DNA of 64,000 nt, taken from NCBI RefSeq assembly GCF_001425355.1, contig NZ_LMQN01000001.1:248490-312489 (forward strand), written 5' to 3'. Shown here one piece after another: positions 46,691-55,379 of this stretch (the stretch's first letter is position 1; every line of letters begins with the position of its first letter). The DNA is from Chryseobacterium sp. Leaf405. GTDB lineage: Bacteria > Bacteroidota > Bacteroidia > Flavobacteriales > Weeksellaceae. Under the pieces are notes generated by a model. It searched no databases and was not told the origin of the DNA. It saw only the letters and a program-made list of their open reading frames with translations. The translations under genes and the position numbers were made by a program.

Positions 46691-46743
46691 TAAAATCTTT
46701 CCTCAGATTTACATACCTTAAATTTGAGCTTATGGATAATAAT

Positions 46744-46776
46744 TATCCCTTTAAATTTTATTTGAAGGGATTTTTC
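46744..46776 (+). terminator. Terminator after the three-gene oxidoreductase operon
   Basis: An 11-bp stem with one mismatch (ATCCCTTTAAA / TTTGAAGGGAT) followed by a T run. Confidence 0.7.
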
Positions 46777-46865
46777 ATTTCAGTAATTTACATACAACCT
46801 TCTTCGTTTTGCATACATTTATGTAATGGTTTCTTCTGAATTTTGTACTCAATAAAATCAACAAT

Positions 46866-47870
46866 ATGAGTTTAAAACACATTAAATTAGGAAGTCAAGG
46901 GTTGGAAATACCAAATATCGGATTAGGATGTATGGGAATGACAGGTTTTGAAGAAGCTAATATGTATGGCGAAGCTGATGAAAAAGAAGCTATTGCAACC
47001 ATCCATCGTTCATTTGAATTAGGAGGAAATTTTTTGGATACAGCAGATCTGTACGGTCCTTTAAAAAATGAACAGCTTATCGCAAGAGCCATCGGAAACG
47101 ATCGTGACAAATATATTATTGCCACAAAATTCGGGTGGGAAATTAATGATGCCGTAAAAGTAACTTGGGCAATTAACGGAACTAAGGAATATGTAAAAAA
47201 AGCAGTGGAAAGGTCATTAAAAAATCTAAATACCGATTATATAGACCTTTATTATATGCACCGTTTAGATAAAAATACTCCGATAGAGGAAACGGTTGGT
47301 GCTATGAGTGATTTGGTGAAAGAAGGAAAAATCGGATACATCGGATTATCAGAAGTTTCTTCAGAAACCGTTACAAGAGCGCATGCCGTTCATCCGATTA
47401 CTGCTGTACAAAGTGAATATTCTCTGTTTGAAAGAACAGTTGAAGAAAGAGGCGTGCTAAAAACGCTTCAGGAGCTTGGGATCGGATTTGTAGCTTATTC
47501 GCCGCTGGGTCGTGGTTTTCTTTCCGGGCAGATACGTTCGATTGATGATTTGCCGGAAAATGATTTCAGAAGAGCAATTCCTCGTTTTCAGGAACAATAT
47601 TTCCACAAAAATATCGAACTGGTGGAAGCGATCGAAAATATGGCGAAAGAAAAAAATATTACATCCTCCCAATTGGCTTTGGCATGGATTATAAGCAAGG
47701 GCATTGTACCAATCCCGGGAACGAAACGCAGAAAATATGTCGAACAGAATATTGAAGCTGCCAACATACAATTGTCTGAAAGTGATCTTGCGAAGCTGGA
47801 AAGTATCGTACCTTTAGGAACCGATACAGGAGCTCAGTATGATGAATTCAGCATGGGACTTTTAGATTAA
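46866..47870 (+). CDS. Aldo/keto reductase
   Basis: This complete 334-residue cytoplasmic NADPH-dependent reductase shows the catalytic tetrad D58, Y63, K88 and H132 within FLDTADLYG, IIATKFGW and YYMHRLDK. The cofactor-binding PIPGTKRRKYVEQN is intact. It resembles the YghZ/IolS-like group. The AraC gene follows 19 bp later. It is a paralogue of the partial enzyme at the start of the window, with the same AraC partner arrangement. CATAC-type direct repeats (TTACATAC, GCATACAT) lie in the 60 bp upstream and could be AraC-type sites, which is only a suggestion. Confidence 0.93.
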   Translation: MSLKHIKLGSQGLEIPNIGLGCMGMTGFEEANMYGEADEKEAIATIHRSFELGGNFLDTADLYGPLKNEQLIARAIGNDRDKYIIATKFGWEINDAVKVTWAINGTKEYVKKAVERSLKNLNTDYIDLYYMHRLDKNTPIEETVGAMSDLVKEGKIGYIGLSEVSSETVTRAHAVHPITAVQSEYSLFERTVEERGVLKTLQELGIGFVAYSPLGRGFLSGQIRSIDDLPENDFRRAIPRFQEQYFHKNIELVEAIENMAKEKNITSSQLALAWIISKGIVPIPGTKRRKYVEQNIEAANIQLSESDLAKLESIVPLGTDTGAQYDEFSMGLLD

Positions 47871-47889
47871 AAATTTTTAATAATCGATT

Positions 47890-48792
47890 ATGAATATTAT
47901 TCCGTCAATTTCAGCTTTTCATCGTTTATTGTCTTTGCCAGAACCTAAACATCCGCAGGTAAGTGTCATTAATTTATCCGAAAGTATTTTTCTGGATGAT
48001 GAAATCTGGAAAGGTTTTACCAATAGATTTTATTGTGTGGCTTTGAAAAGAGATGCAACAGGTAAAATGAAATACGGACAGCAGCACTACGATTATGATA
48101 AAGGAGTTTTAAGCTTTACTGCACCCAATCAGGTGCAGTATCTTGACTTCCACAATATGGAATGCGGTGCCGGTCATCTGCTTATTTTTCATGAAGATTT
48201 CATGCTCAGCCATCCGCTTGCCGAGACTATTTCAAATTTTGGATTCTTTTCTTATGCTGTGAATGAAGCTCTACACCTGTCTGAAGATGAGGAAAATGAT
48301 TTAATTGAAATTCTCCATAAAATAGATAAAGAATGCCAGCATATTGACAGACACACACAGGAAATTATCTTGTCACAGATTGATCTGCTTCTTAATTATT
48401 CAAACCGTTTTTATGAAAGACAGTTTATCACCCGGAAAAACAGCAACCATCAGCTATTAGCAAAATTTGAAAAGTTTTTAAACGATTATTTTGATCAGGA
48501 TAAACCCGCAGAAAAAGGACTTTTAACTGTTCATATAATTGCTGAAGCGATGAATCTTTCTCCCAATTACCTCAGCGATCTTTTGAGAATTCACACAGGA
48601 CAAAACACACAGCAGCATATCCACGAAAAACTGATCAGTAGAGCGAAAGAAAAACTCTCTAACACTCAATTATCAGTGAGTGAAATTGCTTATATACTAG
48701 GTTTTGAGCATGCACAGTCATTCAGTACTTTATTTAAAAAGAAAACACAAATGGCTCCTTTGGAATTTAGGGCTAAGTTTAAATTTAATTGA
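47890..48792 (+). CDS. AraC-family transcriptional regulator
   Basis: This 300-residue regulator has an N-terminal cupin-like sensing part (about 15-130). The C-terminal double helix-turn-helix domain spans about 195-297, with MNLSPNYLSDLLRIHTGQN and SVSEIAYILGFEHAQSFSTL followed by FKKKTQMAPLEFR. It follows the aldo/keto reductase gene and probably regulates it, possibly in response to an aldehyde or other electrophile. That role is inferred from the neighbour alone. Confidence 0.92.
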   Translation: MNIIPSISAFHRLLSLPEPKHPQVSVINLSESIFLDDEIWKGFTNRFYCVALKRDATGKMKYGQQHYDYDKGVLSFTAPNQVQYLDFHNMECGAGHLLIFHEDFMLSHPLAETISNFGFFSYAVNEALHLSEDEENDLIEILHKIDKECQHIDRHTQEIILSQIDLLLNYSNRFYERQFITRKNSNHQLLAKFEKFLNDYFDQDKPAEKGLLTVHIIAEAMNLSPNYLSDLLRIHTGQNTQQHIHEKLISRAKEKLSNTQLSVSEIAYILGFEHAQSFSTLFKKKTQMAPLEFRAKFKFN

Positions 48793-48868
48793 TCATAATT
48801 AATTGATCGCTATACCTTTAAGCTTTAATTATTAATCATTTAAATAAAATATTTCATCTCATGCTAGA

Positions 48869-48885
48869 TTGGCTTTGTTTTTGCC
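48869..48885 (+). promoter_or_regulatory. Sigma-54-like element or hairpin before the response regulator gene
   Basis: TTGGCTTTGTTTTTGCC has GG and GC at the sigma-54 spacing, but transcription would then begin at or beside the ATG at 48896. It is also part of an inverted repeat (TTGGCT at 48869, AGCCAA at 48886), so an operator or hairpin is an equal possibility. Confidence 0.25.
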
Positions 48886-48895
48886 AGCCAAGGGT

Positions 48896-49252
48896 ATGAA
48901 AACAATTTTTATCGTGGAAGATGAGACAGGCATTAGAGATGCATTACAATTGCTCCTGTCATTCGAAAATTATGATGTTCGTTCTTTTTCAAATGTAGAA
49001 ACATTTAATAACCGTGACAAATCTGTAGTTCCTGATATTTTTATCTTGGATGTAATGCTTCCGGATGGACGGGGAACCGACCTTTGTAATCAAATTAAAG
49101 AAGATCAGACGACTGCAGCAGTTCCCGTGATCATTATCAGTGCACACGCAAAATCCGATGATGTTGCCGGACAATGCAAGGCAGATGAATTTGTCAGCAA
49201 ACCTTTTGATATTGATGATGTTATTTCTAAAATTGAGAATTTAATCAATTAA
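48896..49252 (+). CDS. Single-domain response regulator (CheY-like)
   Basis: This 118-residue receiver domain has no output domain. The acidic pocket (E8, D9), phospho-acceptor D52 (ILDVMLPDG), switch serine (IIISAHAK) and conserved lysine (SKPFD) are all present, so phosphorylation is expected. Signals probably pass by protein contact. The partner is likely the PAS histidine kinase encoded 177 bp downstream, although a terminator separates the two genes. An upstream TTG would add nine residues and is less likely than the ATG at 48896. Confidence 0.9.
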   Translation: MKTIFIVEDETGIRDALQLLLSFENYDVRSFSNVETFNNRDKSVVPDIFILDVMLPDGRGTDLCNQIKEDQTTAAVPVIIISAHAKSDDVAGQCKADEFVSKPFDIDDVISKIENLIN

Positions 49253-49295
49253 GATATTTTACACGTTACCATTAAATATAAATACCACACATACG

Positions 49296-49323
49296 CTCCG
49301 AAGTTTTCACTTTGGAGTTTTTT
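49296..49323 (+). terminator. Terminator after the response regulator gene
   Basis: A 9-bp stem with one mismatch, CTCCGAAGT / ACTTTGGAG, followed by six T residues. Confidence 0.7.
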
Positions 49324-49402
49324 GTAAAATTATTTAGTGAAAAACTTTAAACATTTTTGCAAAAGTGGTACTTAAAAATTTAGTAAAAAGTGAAATAAAA
49401 AT

Positions 49403-49410
49403 TATTTTTG
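49403..49410 (+). promoter_or_regulatory. -7 promoter element for the histidine kinase gene
   Basis: TATTTTTG matches TAnnTTTG, 20 bp before the ATG. A GTGGTACTTAAA motif lies upstream at 49365-49376 and may replace the missing -33 TTG as an activator site. Confidence 0.4.
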
Positions 49411-49429
49411 TAATCAAGATAGTGCATAC

Positions 49430-51283
49430 ATGGAAAATTTTAATAATAACAATATTTCTCACGAATCTCTGTTAACTTTATTCAGTAAGGCTCCTGTTGC
49501 AATGGCTTTAGTTACGGGGGATGATTTTATTATTAGTAATGCAAACCCTAAGATTCTGGAACTTTGGGGAAGAGATAATTCGGTATTGGGAAAGCCTTTA
49601 TTTGATGCCCTTCCTGAAATAGAATCACAGGGTTTCAGGGAGATTTTTAACAATGTATATAATAAGGGAGAAATATTTAATGGCAATAAATGGTCAGTTT
49701 TTCTGTATAAACAAGGAAATTATGAAGAACATTTTTTCAATTTTATCTATGCACCGGTTTTTAATGATGATAAAAAAATTACCGGAGTCACTATAGTTGC
49801 TACTGAAGTAACGGATCAGGTAATATCTGAGCAAAAACTCAAAGAAAGCGAATACCGTTTTGAAGATTTGATCAAACAGTCGGATTATTCCATTGCCATT
49901 TACCGGTCTGAGGATCTATTTATTGAACTTGCCAACGAACCTATGCTGAAGAGTTGGGGGAAAGATTCTTCAGTTATTGGAAAAAAACTTGAAGATGCAC
50001 TTCCCGAGCTGGAGGGACAGCCTTTTGTCGGAATTTTAAAAGATATATTTAAAACTGGAATCCCTTATATGGCGACTGAAGATGAAGCAAACCTTGTCGT
50101 AGATGGCAAACTTCAGACTTTTTATTTTAATTTTTCATATAAACCGTTGAAAAATTCTGCAGGAGAAATTTATGCTATTTATAATACCGCAGTGAATGTT
50201 ACCGATTTGGTGATGGCAAGAAAAGCCATTCAGGAAAATGAAAAAAAATACCGTGATCTTGCGGATTCTATGCCTCAATTTGTCTGGACCTCTGATAAAG
50301 ATGGCAGGATTACCTATATGAATGATAACTGGTACAAATATATGGGTTTCAGTAAAGATGAAAATGCCAATGAAGCTATTCGCAAGATTATTAGACCCGA
50401 AGTTTATCCCAGTATCATTGAAATTTGGCAACAAAGCACAAAGACGGGAAAACCATTTGAAGTGGAATATGAATTTGCCGATCCTCAAAATCCTGATAAA
50501 TACCGTTGGTTTTTGGGAAGAGCGGTTGCTAATTTTAATGAAATTGGAGAGATCAGCCAATGGATTGGAACTTTTACGGATATTGATGATTTTAAACAAC
50601 TCCAGACCCAAAAAGATAATTTCCTCGGCATAGCGAGCCATGAGCTGAAAACACCACTTACAAGCCTTAAATTATACACTCAATTTATCGAACTAAATCT
50701 GAGTAAACAGGGGGATATAAGAAATGCCGAAGTTGCCAAACGCATGAACAGTCAAATTGATAAACTTACCGAACTTATTAATGATTTGTTGGATGTAACC
50801 AAAATACAGAACGGAAAAATCCAGTTAAACGACTCTGATTTTGATTTTGACAAGCTTGTAGAAGAAGTGATTATTGAACAACAAATGACTGCCAGACATA
50901 AAATTCTGTCTAATGAACATCATATCGGTATTGTAACCGCAGATCGTCACAGGATTTCTCAGGTTATGAGTAATCTTATAAGCAATGCTATTAAATATTC
51001 ACCTGATGCAGATGAAATTTTAGTATCAGTAACTTCAGAGGAGGATACGATTAAGTTCAGTGTTAAAGATTTTGGTATCGGAATTCCTACAGACAAACAG
51101 CAAAAAGTTTTTGAGCAATATTATCGTGTAAGCGGAACAAAAGAACATACATTTCCGGGTCTGGGATTAGGTTTGTACATATCATCTGAAATCATTAAAA
51201 GAACAGGAGGTAAAATTTACGTTAATTCTGTAGAAGGAAAAGGATCTGATTTTTGTTTTGAAATTCCTAAACTAAAAGTATAA
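49430..51283 (+). CDS. PAS-domain sensor histidine kinase
   Basis: This 617-residue kinase is soluble: no membrane helix is seen. It has three PAS domains (about 10-130, 138-255 and 270-390), the third with the WTSDKDGRITYMNDNWYKYMGFS pattern split over residues 286-308. The dimerisation and phospho-acceptor domain contains H404 in ASHELKTPL. The ATPase domain (about 505-615) shows the N box NLISNAIKYS, G1 DFGIGIP, the F box VFEQYYR and G2 GLGLGLYIS. All catalytic boxes are intact. It likely senses a cytoplasmic cue (redox, light or a small ligand) and may serve the receiver protein encoded upstream. Confidence 0.93.
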   Translation: MENFNNNNISHESLLTLFSKAPVAMALVTGDDFIISNANPKILELWGRDNSVLGKPLFDALPEIESQGFREIFNNVYNKGEIFNGNKWSVFLYKQGNYEEHFFNFIYAPVFNDDKKITGVTIVATEVTDQVISEQKLKESEYRFEDLIKQSDYSIAIYRSEDLFIELANEPMLKSWGKDSSVIGKKLEDALPELEGQPFVGILKDIFKTGIPYMATEDEANLVVDGKLQTFYFNFSYKPLKNSAGEIYAIYNTAVNVTDLVMARKAIQENEKKYRDLADSMPQFVWTSDKDGRITYMNDNWYKYMGFSKDENANEAIRKIIRPEVYPSIIEIWQQSTKTGKPFEVEYEFADPQNPDKYRWFLGRAVANFNEIGEISQWIGTFTDIDDFKQLQTQKDNFLGIASHELKTPLTSLKLYTQFIELNLSKQGDIRNAEVAKRMNSQIDKLTELINDLLDVTKIQNGKIQLNDSDFDFDKLVEEVIIEQQMTARHKILSNEHHIGIVTADRHRISQVMSNLISNAIKYSPDADEILVSVTSEEDTIKFSVKDFGIGIPTDKQQKVFEQYYRVSGTKEHTFPGLGLGLYISSEIIKRTGGKIYVNSVEGKGSDFCFEIPKLKV

Positions 51284-51356
51284 AGTTGGTTAGCGTTAAT
51301 TCGTTGATAAATACTGTTATTATTTTCAACATAATGATCTGAAATTCTTATAAATA

Positions 51357-51385
51357 AAAAGGTTGCCATTTTCAGGCAACCTTTT
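51357..51385. terminator. Bidirectional intrinsic terminator
   Basis: Perfect 11-bp stem AAAAGGTTGCC / GGCAACCTTTT with a 7-nt loop between the convergent kinase and DUF2383 genes. Confidence 0.85.
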
Positions 51386-51406
51386 CTGTTTGAAATCAAG
51401 GATATT

Positions 51407-51856
51407 TTAATTTCTGTTTTCTAAATTTTCAAATTTAGCATAAGATGATTTTAAATGATGAAGCTGATCAGAAACCAATCTTGTACTTTCCGGGCAAAGA
51501 TCTCCGCTGTCTAAAGCATCCTGATAAGCATCAATAGCCGCTTTTTCTCCAAACACTACATTTTCCAGAGTCGCTTCATCCTTATCAGCTGAAAAAGAGT
51601 TTTTCACATCAATCCATGCTCTGTGAATGGCTCCTGCAGTACTTGTCGTATTATCTGCTTCTCCACCTTTTTGGGTAATCAATCCGATAACATCATTTTT
51701 CATCGCCTGAGATTGAGAAACCATCTGGTCGTAATCGACTTTAAGGGCAGAATGAGTATCCCAAACTTTGTCTTCTACTTTTGAAAATCCTTCAATTCTG
51801 TCGTTGGTAATGTTCAGCAAATCGTTTAGTACTGAAACTGTGTTTTCGTTGTTCAT
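51407..51856 (-). CDS. DUF2383 / PA2169-family four-helix-bundle protein
   Basis: This 149-residue cytoplasmic protein is predicted to be almost wholly helical and looks like a ferritin-type bundle. Typical parts are VLNDLLNITNDRIEGFSKVED, split over two helices, and the C-terminal YQDALDSGDLCPESTRLVSD. Members are commonly induced by starvation or oxidative stress; the molecular activity is not established. It lies in a block of stress genes. A leader motif ACACCATTAAATAATTTAAT precedes the ATG, similar to leaders of the other stress genes here. Confidence 0.85.
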   Translation of the reverse strand: MNNENTVSVLNDLLNITNDRIEGFSKVEDKVWDTHSALKVDYDQMVSQSQAMKNDVIGLITQKGGEADNTTSTAGAIHRAWIDVKNSFSADKDEATLENVVFGEKAAIDAYQDALDSGDLCPESTRLVSDQLHHLKSSYAKFENLENRN

Positions 51857-52038
51857 ATTAAATTATTTAATGGTGTTGTTATTTTATAATATTTAAATTG
51901 ATTGGTGATTTTTTTGGTTGATTGCTCCCGCTAATAGAAGAATTGAAAGTTGTGTCAATTTTTGCGAGAATATTCCGTCTCGTTAGTTGTTTTCCATTAC
52001 TAATAAATTTCGTGATTGAATGTGGATGACGATAATTA

Positions 52039-52055
52039 TACAACTATAAGACCAT
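52039..52055 (-). promoter_or_regulatory. Weak sigma-54-like element upstream of DUF2383 gene
   Basis: On the minus strand ATGGTCTTATAGTTGTA keeps TGG and TTG at a 12-bp step. It would give a leader of about 170 nt, so it is only a weak candidate. A TACCACAT motif lies just upstream. Confidence 0.2.
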
Positions 52056-52109
52056 CCTTGCCATAAATCTTGAAATGTGGTACTTAAAGTTTTTTAATTA
52101 ATAACTATG

Positions 52110-52595
52110 TCAACCTTTTTCCTCTTTCCACTTTTTTTTCATGAATGCGTATTGAGGATCTGCCTCAGCTTTTTGCCATTTCTCATAAAATATAGCTGCC
52201 GATATGGCTTTTTGAGGATCACCGGTTCCTTTTTCCAAAACATTATAATTGTTGTCTGCATCATATTTTTTTCCGCCTTTATAGTTGCAATATCTTCTTG
52301 CCCTCGTAAAACCCATTTGCAGATATTTCCTTGCCATATCTGCTCCTACAAAATCGTCTTGTGAAAGATAATTTTCAAAAAGTTCAAATATTTTCTCTGA
52401 ACTTTCCTTGGCAATATCCGGTGTTTTAAATCTCCAAAATTTTCCGATTTCACTTTTATAAGGTTCACAAATCAATACACCTTGTTCACCCTTACCCACT
52501 CTGTACTTTTCAGGATGCAGCCTATAATCAATATTCGGTTTCCAATGATAATCTGAATTATTAAAATTCAGATAAGAAGGTTTTTGCTTTTTCAT
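52110..52595 (-). CDS. DUF4385-family protein
   Basis: This 161-residue protein matches the DUF4385 pattern: NIDYRLHPEKYRVGKGEQGV, ICEPYKSEIGKFWRFKTP, GADMARKYLQMGFTRARRY, and the final YEKWQKAEADPQYAFMKKKW. It is rich in basic and aromatic residues and has no signal peptide. The family's activity is not known. The gene is monocistronic. A GG-N10-GC element lies on its strand at 52617-52633. Confidence 0.85.
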   Translation of the reverse strand: MKKQKPSYLNFNNSDYHWKPNIDYRLHPEKYRVGKGEQGVLICEPYKSEIGKFWRFKTPDIAKESSEKIFELFENYLSQDDFVGADMARKYLQMGFTRARRYCNYKGGKKYDADNNYNVLEKGTGDPQKAISAAIFYEKWQKAEADPQYAFMKKKWKEEKG

Positions 52596-52616
52596 AATGG
52601 TCTATAAAATGAAATA

Positions 52617-52633
52617 TGCTTAAATAATACCAA
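52617..52633 (-). promoter_or_regulatory. Sigma-54-like promoter for DUF4385 gene
   Basis: TTGGTATTATTTAAGCA on the minus strand keeps GG and GC exactly ten bases apart, about 23 bp upstream of the start codon. The inner bases differ from consensus. Confidence 0.3.
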
Positions 52634-52872
52634 TGTGCACTTTTAACATGTAACGGTGAAGCTTTTGTATATTTTCAACTTTATTAAACAGAATTAGTAT
52701 TGGATTTTATAGATATTTTTCAATCATATTTAATAATCAATCACTACTATGAAATTAAATTTTGAAGAAATCTTTTTGTGCTATTTAAATTTTAATTTTT
52801 GCTATGGAAATTGTCATCAGAACTAGAAATATCCATCATATTATCAAAATAAATTAGGATTTAAAAATAAAA

Positions 52873-52912
52873 ATTCCGAAAATCCAACTATAAAAGCTTT
52901 GATTTTCGGAAT
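52873..52912 (-). terminator. Hairpin terminator after DUF4142 gene
   Basis: Perfect 12-bp stem ATTCCGAAAATC / GATTTTCGGAAT with a 16-nt loop; a T-rich stretch follows on the minus strand. Confidence 0.7.
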
Positions 52913-52951
52913 AAACTTAATATTGAGTTATATTAAAGACCGGAAAGTACT

Positions 52952-53566
52952 TTATTTCACAGCAGCTTTTGCTTTTTCAGATTCCATTAAATGGTGCTCT
53001 AAAGTAGGTACTTTACCGCTTGCAAAAGATTTTAATGAAGTTTCTGTACCTTCAGAAGCTTGTTTTTTAAATTCTGCTATATCCATTTTGTGGTCAGAAA
53101 CCATCAGATCCGCATACATTTTATCAAACTCTGCTCCTTTTTTTACTTTCAGGTCATCATACTTTTTTTGCTGATCACTGTCTAAAGCCGTTGGAAGCGC
53201 ATAACCTGCCTTTGTCGCCCAACCTTTAAGTTCATCATTAGCTTTTCCATGATCTTTTACCATCATTTCGCCAAGTGCTTTCACTGTTGCATTGCTCGCA
53301 TTAGTTGCAGCTAATTTTCCCATCATCACTTCCATCATTCCGCCTTTTGCTGCTGCGTCGGCAAATTTTTTGTCCTGATCACTCAAAGCATTAGTTGTTG
53401 CCTTGGTGTCGGTAGATACGTTTGCAGAGTCTCCAACTACCCTACCCGAATCTGCCGGAGCAGATACCGAATTGCTATCTGTAGACTGATCTACAGCTGT
53501 TGTTTCATTTTTTTTGCAGGCTACCATAGCTGCTACTGCGAAAATCGCTAAAATCGAATTTTTCAT
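52952..53566 (-). CDS. DUF4142-domain lipoprotein
   Basis: This 204-residue protein has a lipoprotein signal with cysteine at residue 17 (AAMVACKKN). A serine/threonine/aspartate-rich linker (20-60) follows. The helical DUF4142 domain covers about 62-200, with KFADAAAKGGMMEVMMGKLA, GEMMVKDHGKANDELKGWA and MVSDHKMDIAEFKKQA. The regularly placed histidines and acidic residues suggest a ferritin-like bundle. It is probably anchored in the periplasm or outer membrane. Family members are common in stress loci, function unknown. A good sigma-54-like promoter lies upstream at 53608-53624. Confidence 0.9.
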   Translation of the reverse strand: MKNSILAIFAVAAMVACKKNETTAVDQSTDSNSVSAPADSGRVVGDSANVSTDTKATTNALSDQDKKFADAAAKGGMMEVMMGKLAATNASNATVKALGEMMVKDHGKANDELKGWATKAGYALPTALDSDQQKKYDDLKVKKGAEFDKMYADLMVSDHKMDIAEFKKQASEGTETSLKSFASGKVPTLEHHLMESEKAKAAVK

Positions 53567-53607
53567 ATTATTATTTAAATGGTTAATGGTGATATTACAA
53601 TAGTCTT

Positions 53608-53624
53608 AACAATTTGTTTGCCAA
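53608..53624 (-). promoter_or_regulatory. Sigma-54-like promoter for DUF4142 gene
   Basis: TTGGCAAACAAATTGTT on the minus strand matches TTGGCA at -24 and TTG at -12 (GT in place of GC). It gives a leader of roughly 30 nt, a sensible distance. Confidence 0.4.
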
Positions 53625-53778
53625 AACTTTATAAAATCATTTCAAATATTACCAATCAATCGGTTTAAATCAATATTTTTTAAATGGATATTGTTTAATT
53701 AGCAAAAATTTAATTTAAAATAATTTTTATGTGAATTTTATTCTTTATTAATATTAATTATTAGTAAAAAATTAAATA

Positions 53779-53795
53779 TTGGCATATCATTTGAA
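53779..53795 (+). promoter_or_regulatory. Sigma-54-like promoter of a candidate small RNA
   Basis: TTGGCATATCATTTGAA matches the -24 half TTGGCA and has TTG at the -12 position. No gene follows on this strand before the terminator at 53924. Confidence 0.4.
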
Positions 53796-53806
53796 CACTC
53801 AACGAC

Positions 53807-53952
53807 GACTGTTGAAAAACAGCTGTTAATAAAGGGGGTATCGCAATATTCCCGAAAAAATTCGGGAGTATTTTACCCTATTAAAAACGAAACACCATCA
53901 CTTTTAAAATACTTTCTTTCATTAATCCTTGATTTCGGTCGAGGATTTTTTT
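53807..53952 (+). ncRNA. Candidate small RNA of about 145 nt
   Basis: The predicted transcript starts about 12 bp after the promoter-like element. It contains an internal hairpin (TCCCGAA / TTCGGGA, 53850-53867) and a GGGGGTATCGCAAT single-stranded stretch. It ends in a terminator with a 9-bp stem (AATCCTTGA / TCGAGGATT, one G-U pair) and seven T residues. The terminator stem resembles that of the candidate at 18160-18229. Confidence 0.4.
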
Positions 53953-54034
53953 TATTAGTTTTTAACTCTACATATAAAAAATAGTTTAATTGAACGCAGA
54001 CAATTTATCAACTCTGGCATAATCACACATAAAA

Positions 54035-54060
54035 CTCCCGAAATCGATTGACTTCGGGAG
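54035..54060 (-). terminator. Hairpin, probably terminator of the catalase-dehydrogenase operon
   Basis: 8-bp stem CTCCCGAA / TTCGGGAG about 105 bp past the dehydrogenase stop codon; on the minus strand it is followed by TTTTATGTG. Confidence 0.5.
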
Positions 54061-54164
54061 CTATTTAATCAAATAAAAAATATGGAGTCTAATTGTTGGA
54101 TTCCTGAGCGTTCTCCCAAAGCCACATTGAAAAGATGGCAAGTGAAAAAACTACAAGAAATTGA

Positions 54165-55331
54165 TTATTTCCAAGGATCAAGAACGACCTTTACACATCC
54201 ATCTTCTTTCTTATCGAAAATATCGTAGCCTTTCGCAACATCCTTCAGAGAAAGCCGATGGGTAATAATATCATCCAGAATAACACGCCCGCTTTGTACG
54301 TGATCCATCAATTCATCAATAATCGTATGTACGTTACATTGACCTGCTTTAATGGTAATTCCTTTATCGAAAATCTGTCCCAACTTGAAGTTGTCATAAT
54401 TAACAGGATAAACACCTAAAATAGAAACGATACCGCCACGTCGTACGGCACTCATACAGGCTTCCAGCACTTTGATAGACCCTTTTTCAAGATTCAACAC
54501 TGCTTTTGCTCTGTCTAATAAATTTCTGTCGGGTTCAAAACCTACGGCTTCAATACAGACATCTGCCCCTCTGCCGTCGGTCATATTCCTAATTTGTTCA
54601 ATAACGTCTTTTCCATCTTTCCATAGAATGGTATCGCAGCCTGTTAATGCTTTTATCTGATCTAATCTGTATTGCTGGGTATCAATAACAATTACTTTTT
54701 TAGCATTGTGCAGGATGGCACTTTTTGCTGACATAGATCCTACAGGCCCAGCTCCAAAAATGGCTACTGTTTCTCCACCTTTCAGTTCTCCCCACATTAC
54801 TCCGGTGTAACCTGTAGGGAAAATATCGGTAAGAAATAACACCTGTTCATCAGTAAGATTATCAGGAACTTTTCTGGGTCCGATATGAGCATAAGGAACT
54901 CTTACATATTGTGCCTGACCTCCATCGTAACCACCATATAAATCTGAATATCCGAACATTGCTCCACCTTTTTCAGTGACGATTCCTCCTTCAGGACCGT
55001 AATGTTCAGGATTGCTGTGCTCGCAAGCTGTCGGAAGATCATGCTGGCAAAAGAAACAACTTCCGCATGAAATAGGAAAAGGAACTACCACTCTATCTCC
55101 AACCTGAAGATGGGTTATATTTTTCCCGAGTTCTTCTACAACTCCCATGAATTCGTGCCCCATAACCATTGGTCTGGCTTGAGGAATCCCTCCCGAATAC
55201 ATGTGGAGATCACTCCCACAAATCGCTGTGGAAGTGACTCTTAATATAATATCATTTTGATCTTTAATGATGGGATCATCTACGGTATCGCATGTAATGA
55301 CTCCCGGTGAATGAATAACTGCTGCTTTCAT
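54165..55331 (-). CDS. Zinc-dependent alcohol dehydrogenase (formaldehyde dehydrogenase-like)
   Basis: This 388-residue medium-chain dehydrogenase oxidises alcohols or adducts of aldehydes with NAD. Catalytic zinc ligands are C38 (AICGSDLHM), H59 and E60 (MGHEFMG). The structural zinc site is complete: C89, C92, C95 and C103. The cofactor motif reads IFGAGPVGSM. The overall layout and the extra loop around 105-135 (PEGGIVTEKGGAMFGYSDLYGG region) resemble glutathione-independent formaldehyde dehydrogenases. The gene starts 48 bp after the catalase stop on the same strand, so the two probably form a stress operon. Confidence 0.92.
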   Translation of the reverse strand: MKAAVIHSPGVITCDTVDDPIIKDQNDIILRVTSTAICGSDLHMYSGGIPQARPMVMGHEFMGVVEELGKNITHLQVGDRVVVPFPISCGSCFFCQHDLPTACEHSNPEHYGPEGGIVTEKGGAMFGYSDLYGGYDGGQAQYVRVPYAHIGPRKVPDNLTDEQVLFLTDIFPTGYTGVMWGELKGGETVAIFGAGPVGSMSAKSAILHNAKKVIVIDTQQYRLDQIKALTGCDTILWKDGKDVIEQIRNMTDGRGADVCIEAVGFEPDRNLLDRAKAVLNLEKGSIKVLEACMSAVRRGGIVSILGVYPVNYDNFKLGQIFDKGITIKAGQCNVHTIIDELMDHVQSGRVILDDIITHRLSLKDVAKGYDIFDKKEDGCVKVVLDPWK

Positions 55332-55379
55332 AATTTTAATATTTAGTGTGGTGTAAGGGTGTGATATATTTTAAGTGAG

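Larger units (their letters stand above)
52596..52951. other. Gene-free gap between DUF4142 and DUF4385 genes
   Basis: It contains only the promoter-like element at 52617-52633 and the terminator at 52873-52912. No coding frame or repeat was seen in the A+T-rich middle. Confidence 0.5.
53567..54164. other. Gene-free gap with a candidate small RNA unit
   Basis: Of these 598 bp the plus strand carries a promoter-like element (53779-53795), a hairpin (53849-53867) and a terminator (53924-53952). A second stem-loop at 54035-54060 faces the alcohol dehydrogenase gene. No credible coding frame was found. Confidence 0.6.

Noticed and set aside
46800-46865. AraC binding sites from CATAC-type repeats
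   Set aside because: The repeats are short and partial. I mention them with the aldo/keto reductase gene but cannot support a site call.
50135-50641. Minus-strand frame of 168 codons inside the histidine kinase gene
   Set aside because: It is antisense to the third PAS domain and phospho-acceptor region, with no family resemblance.
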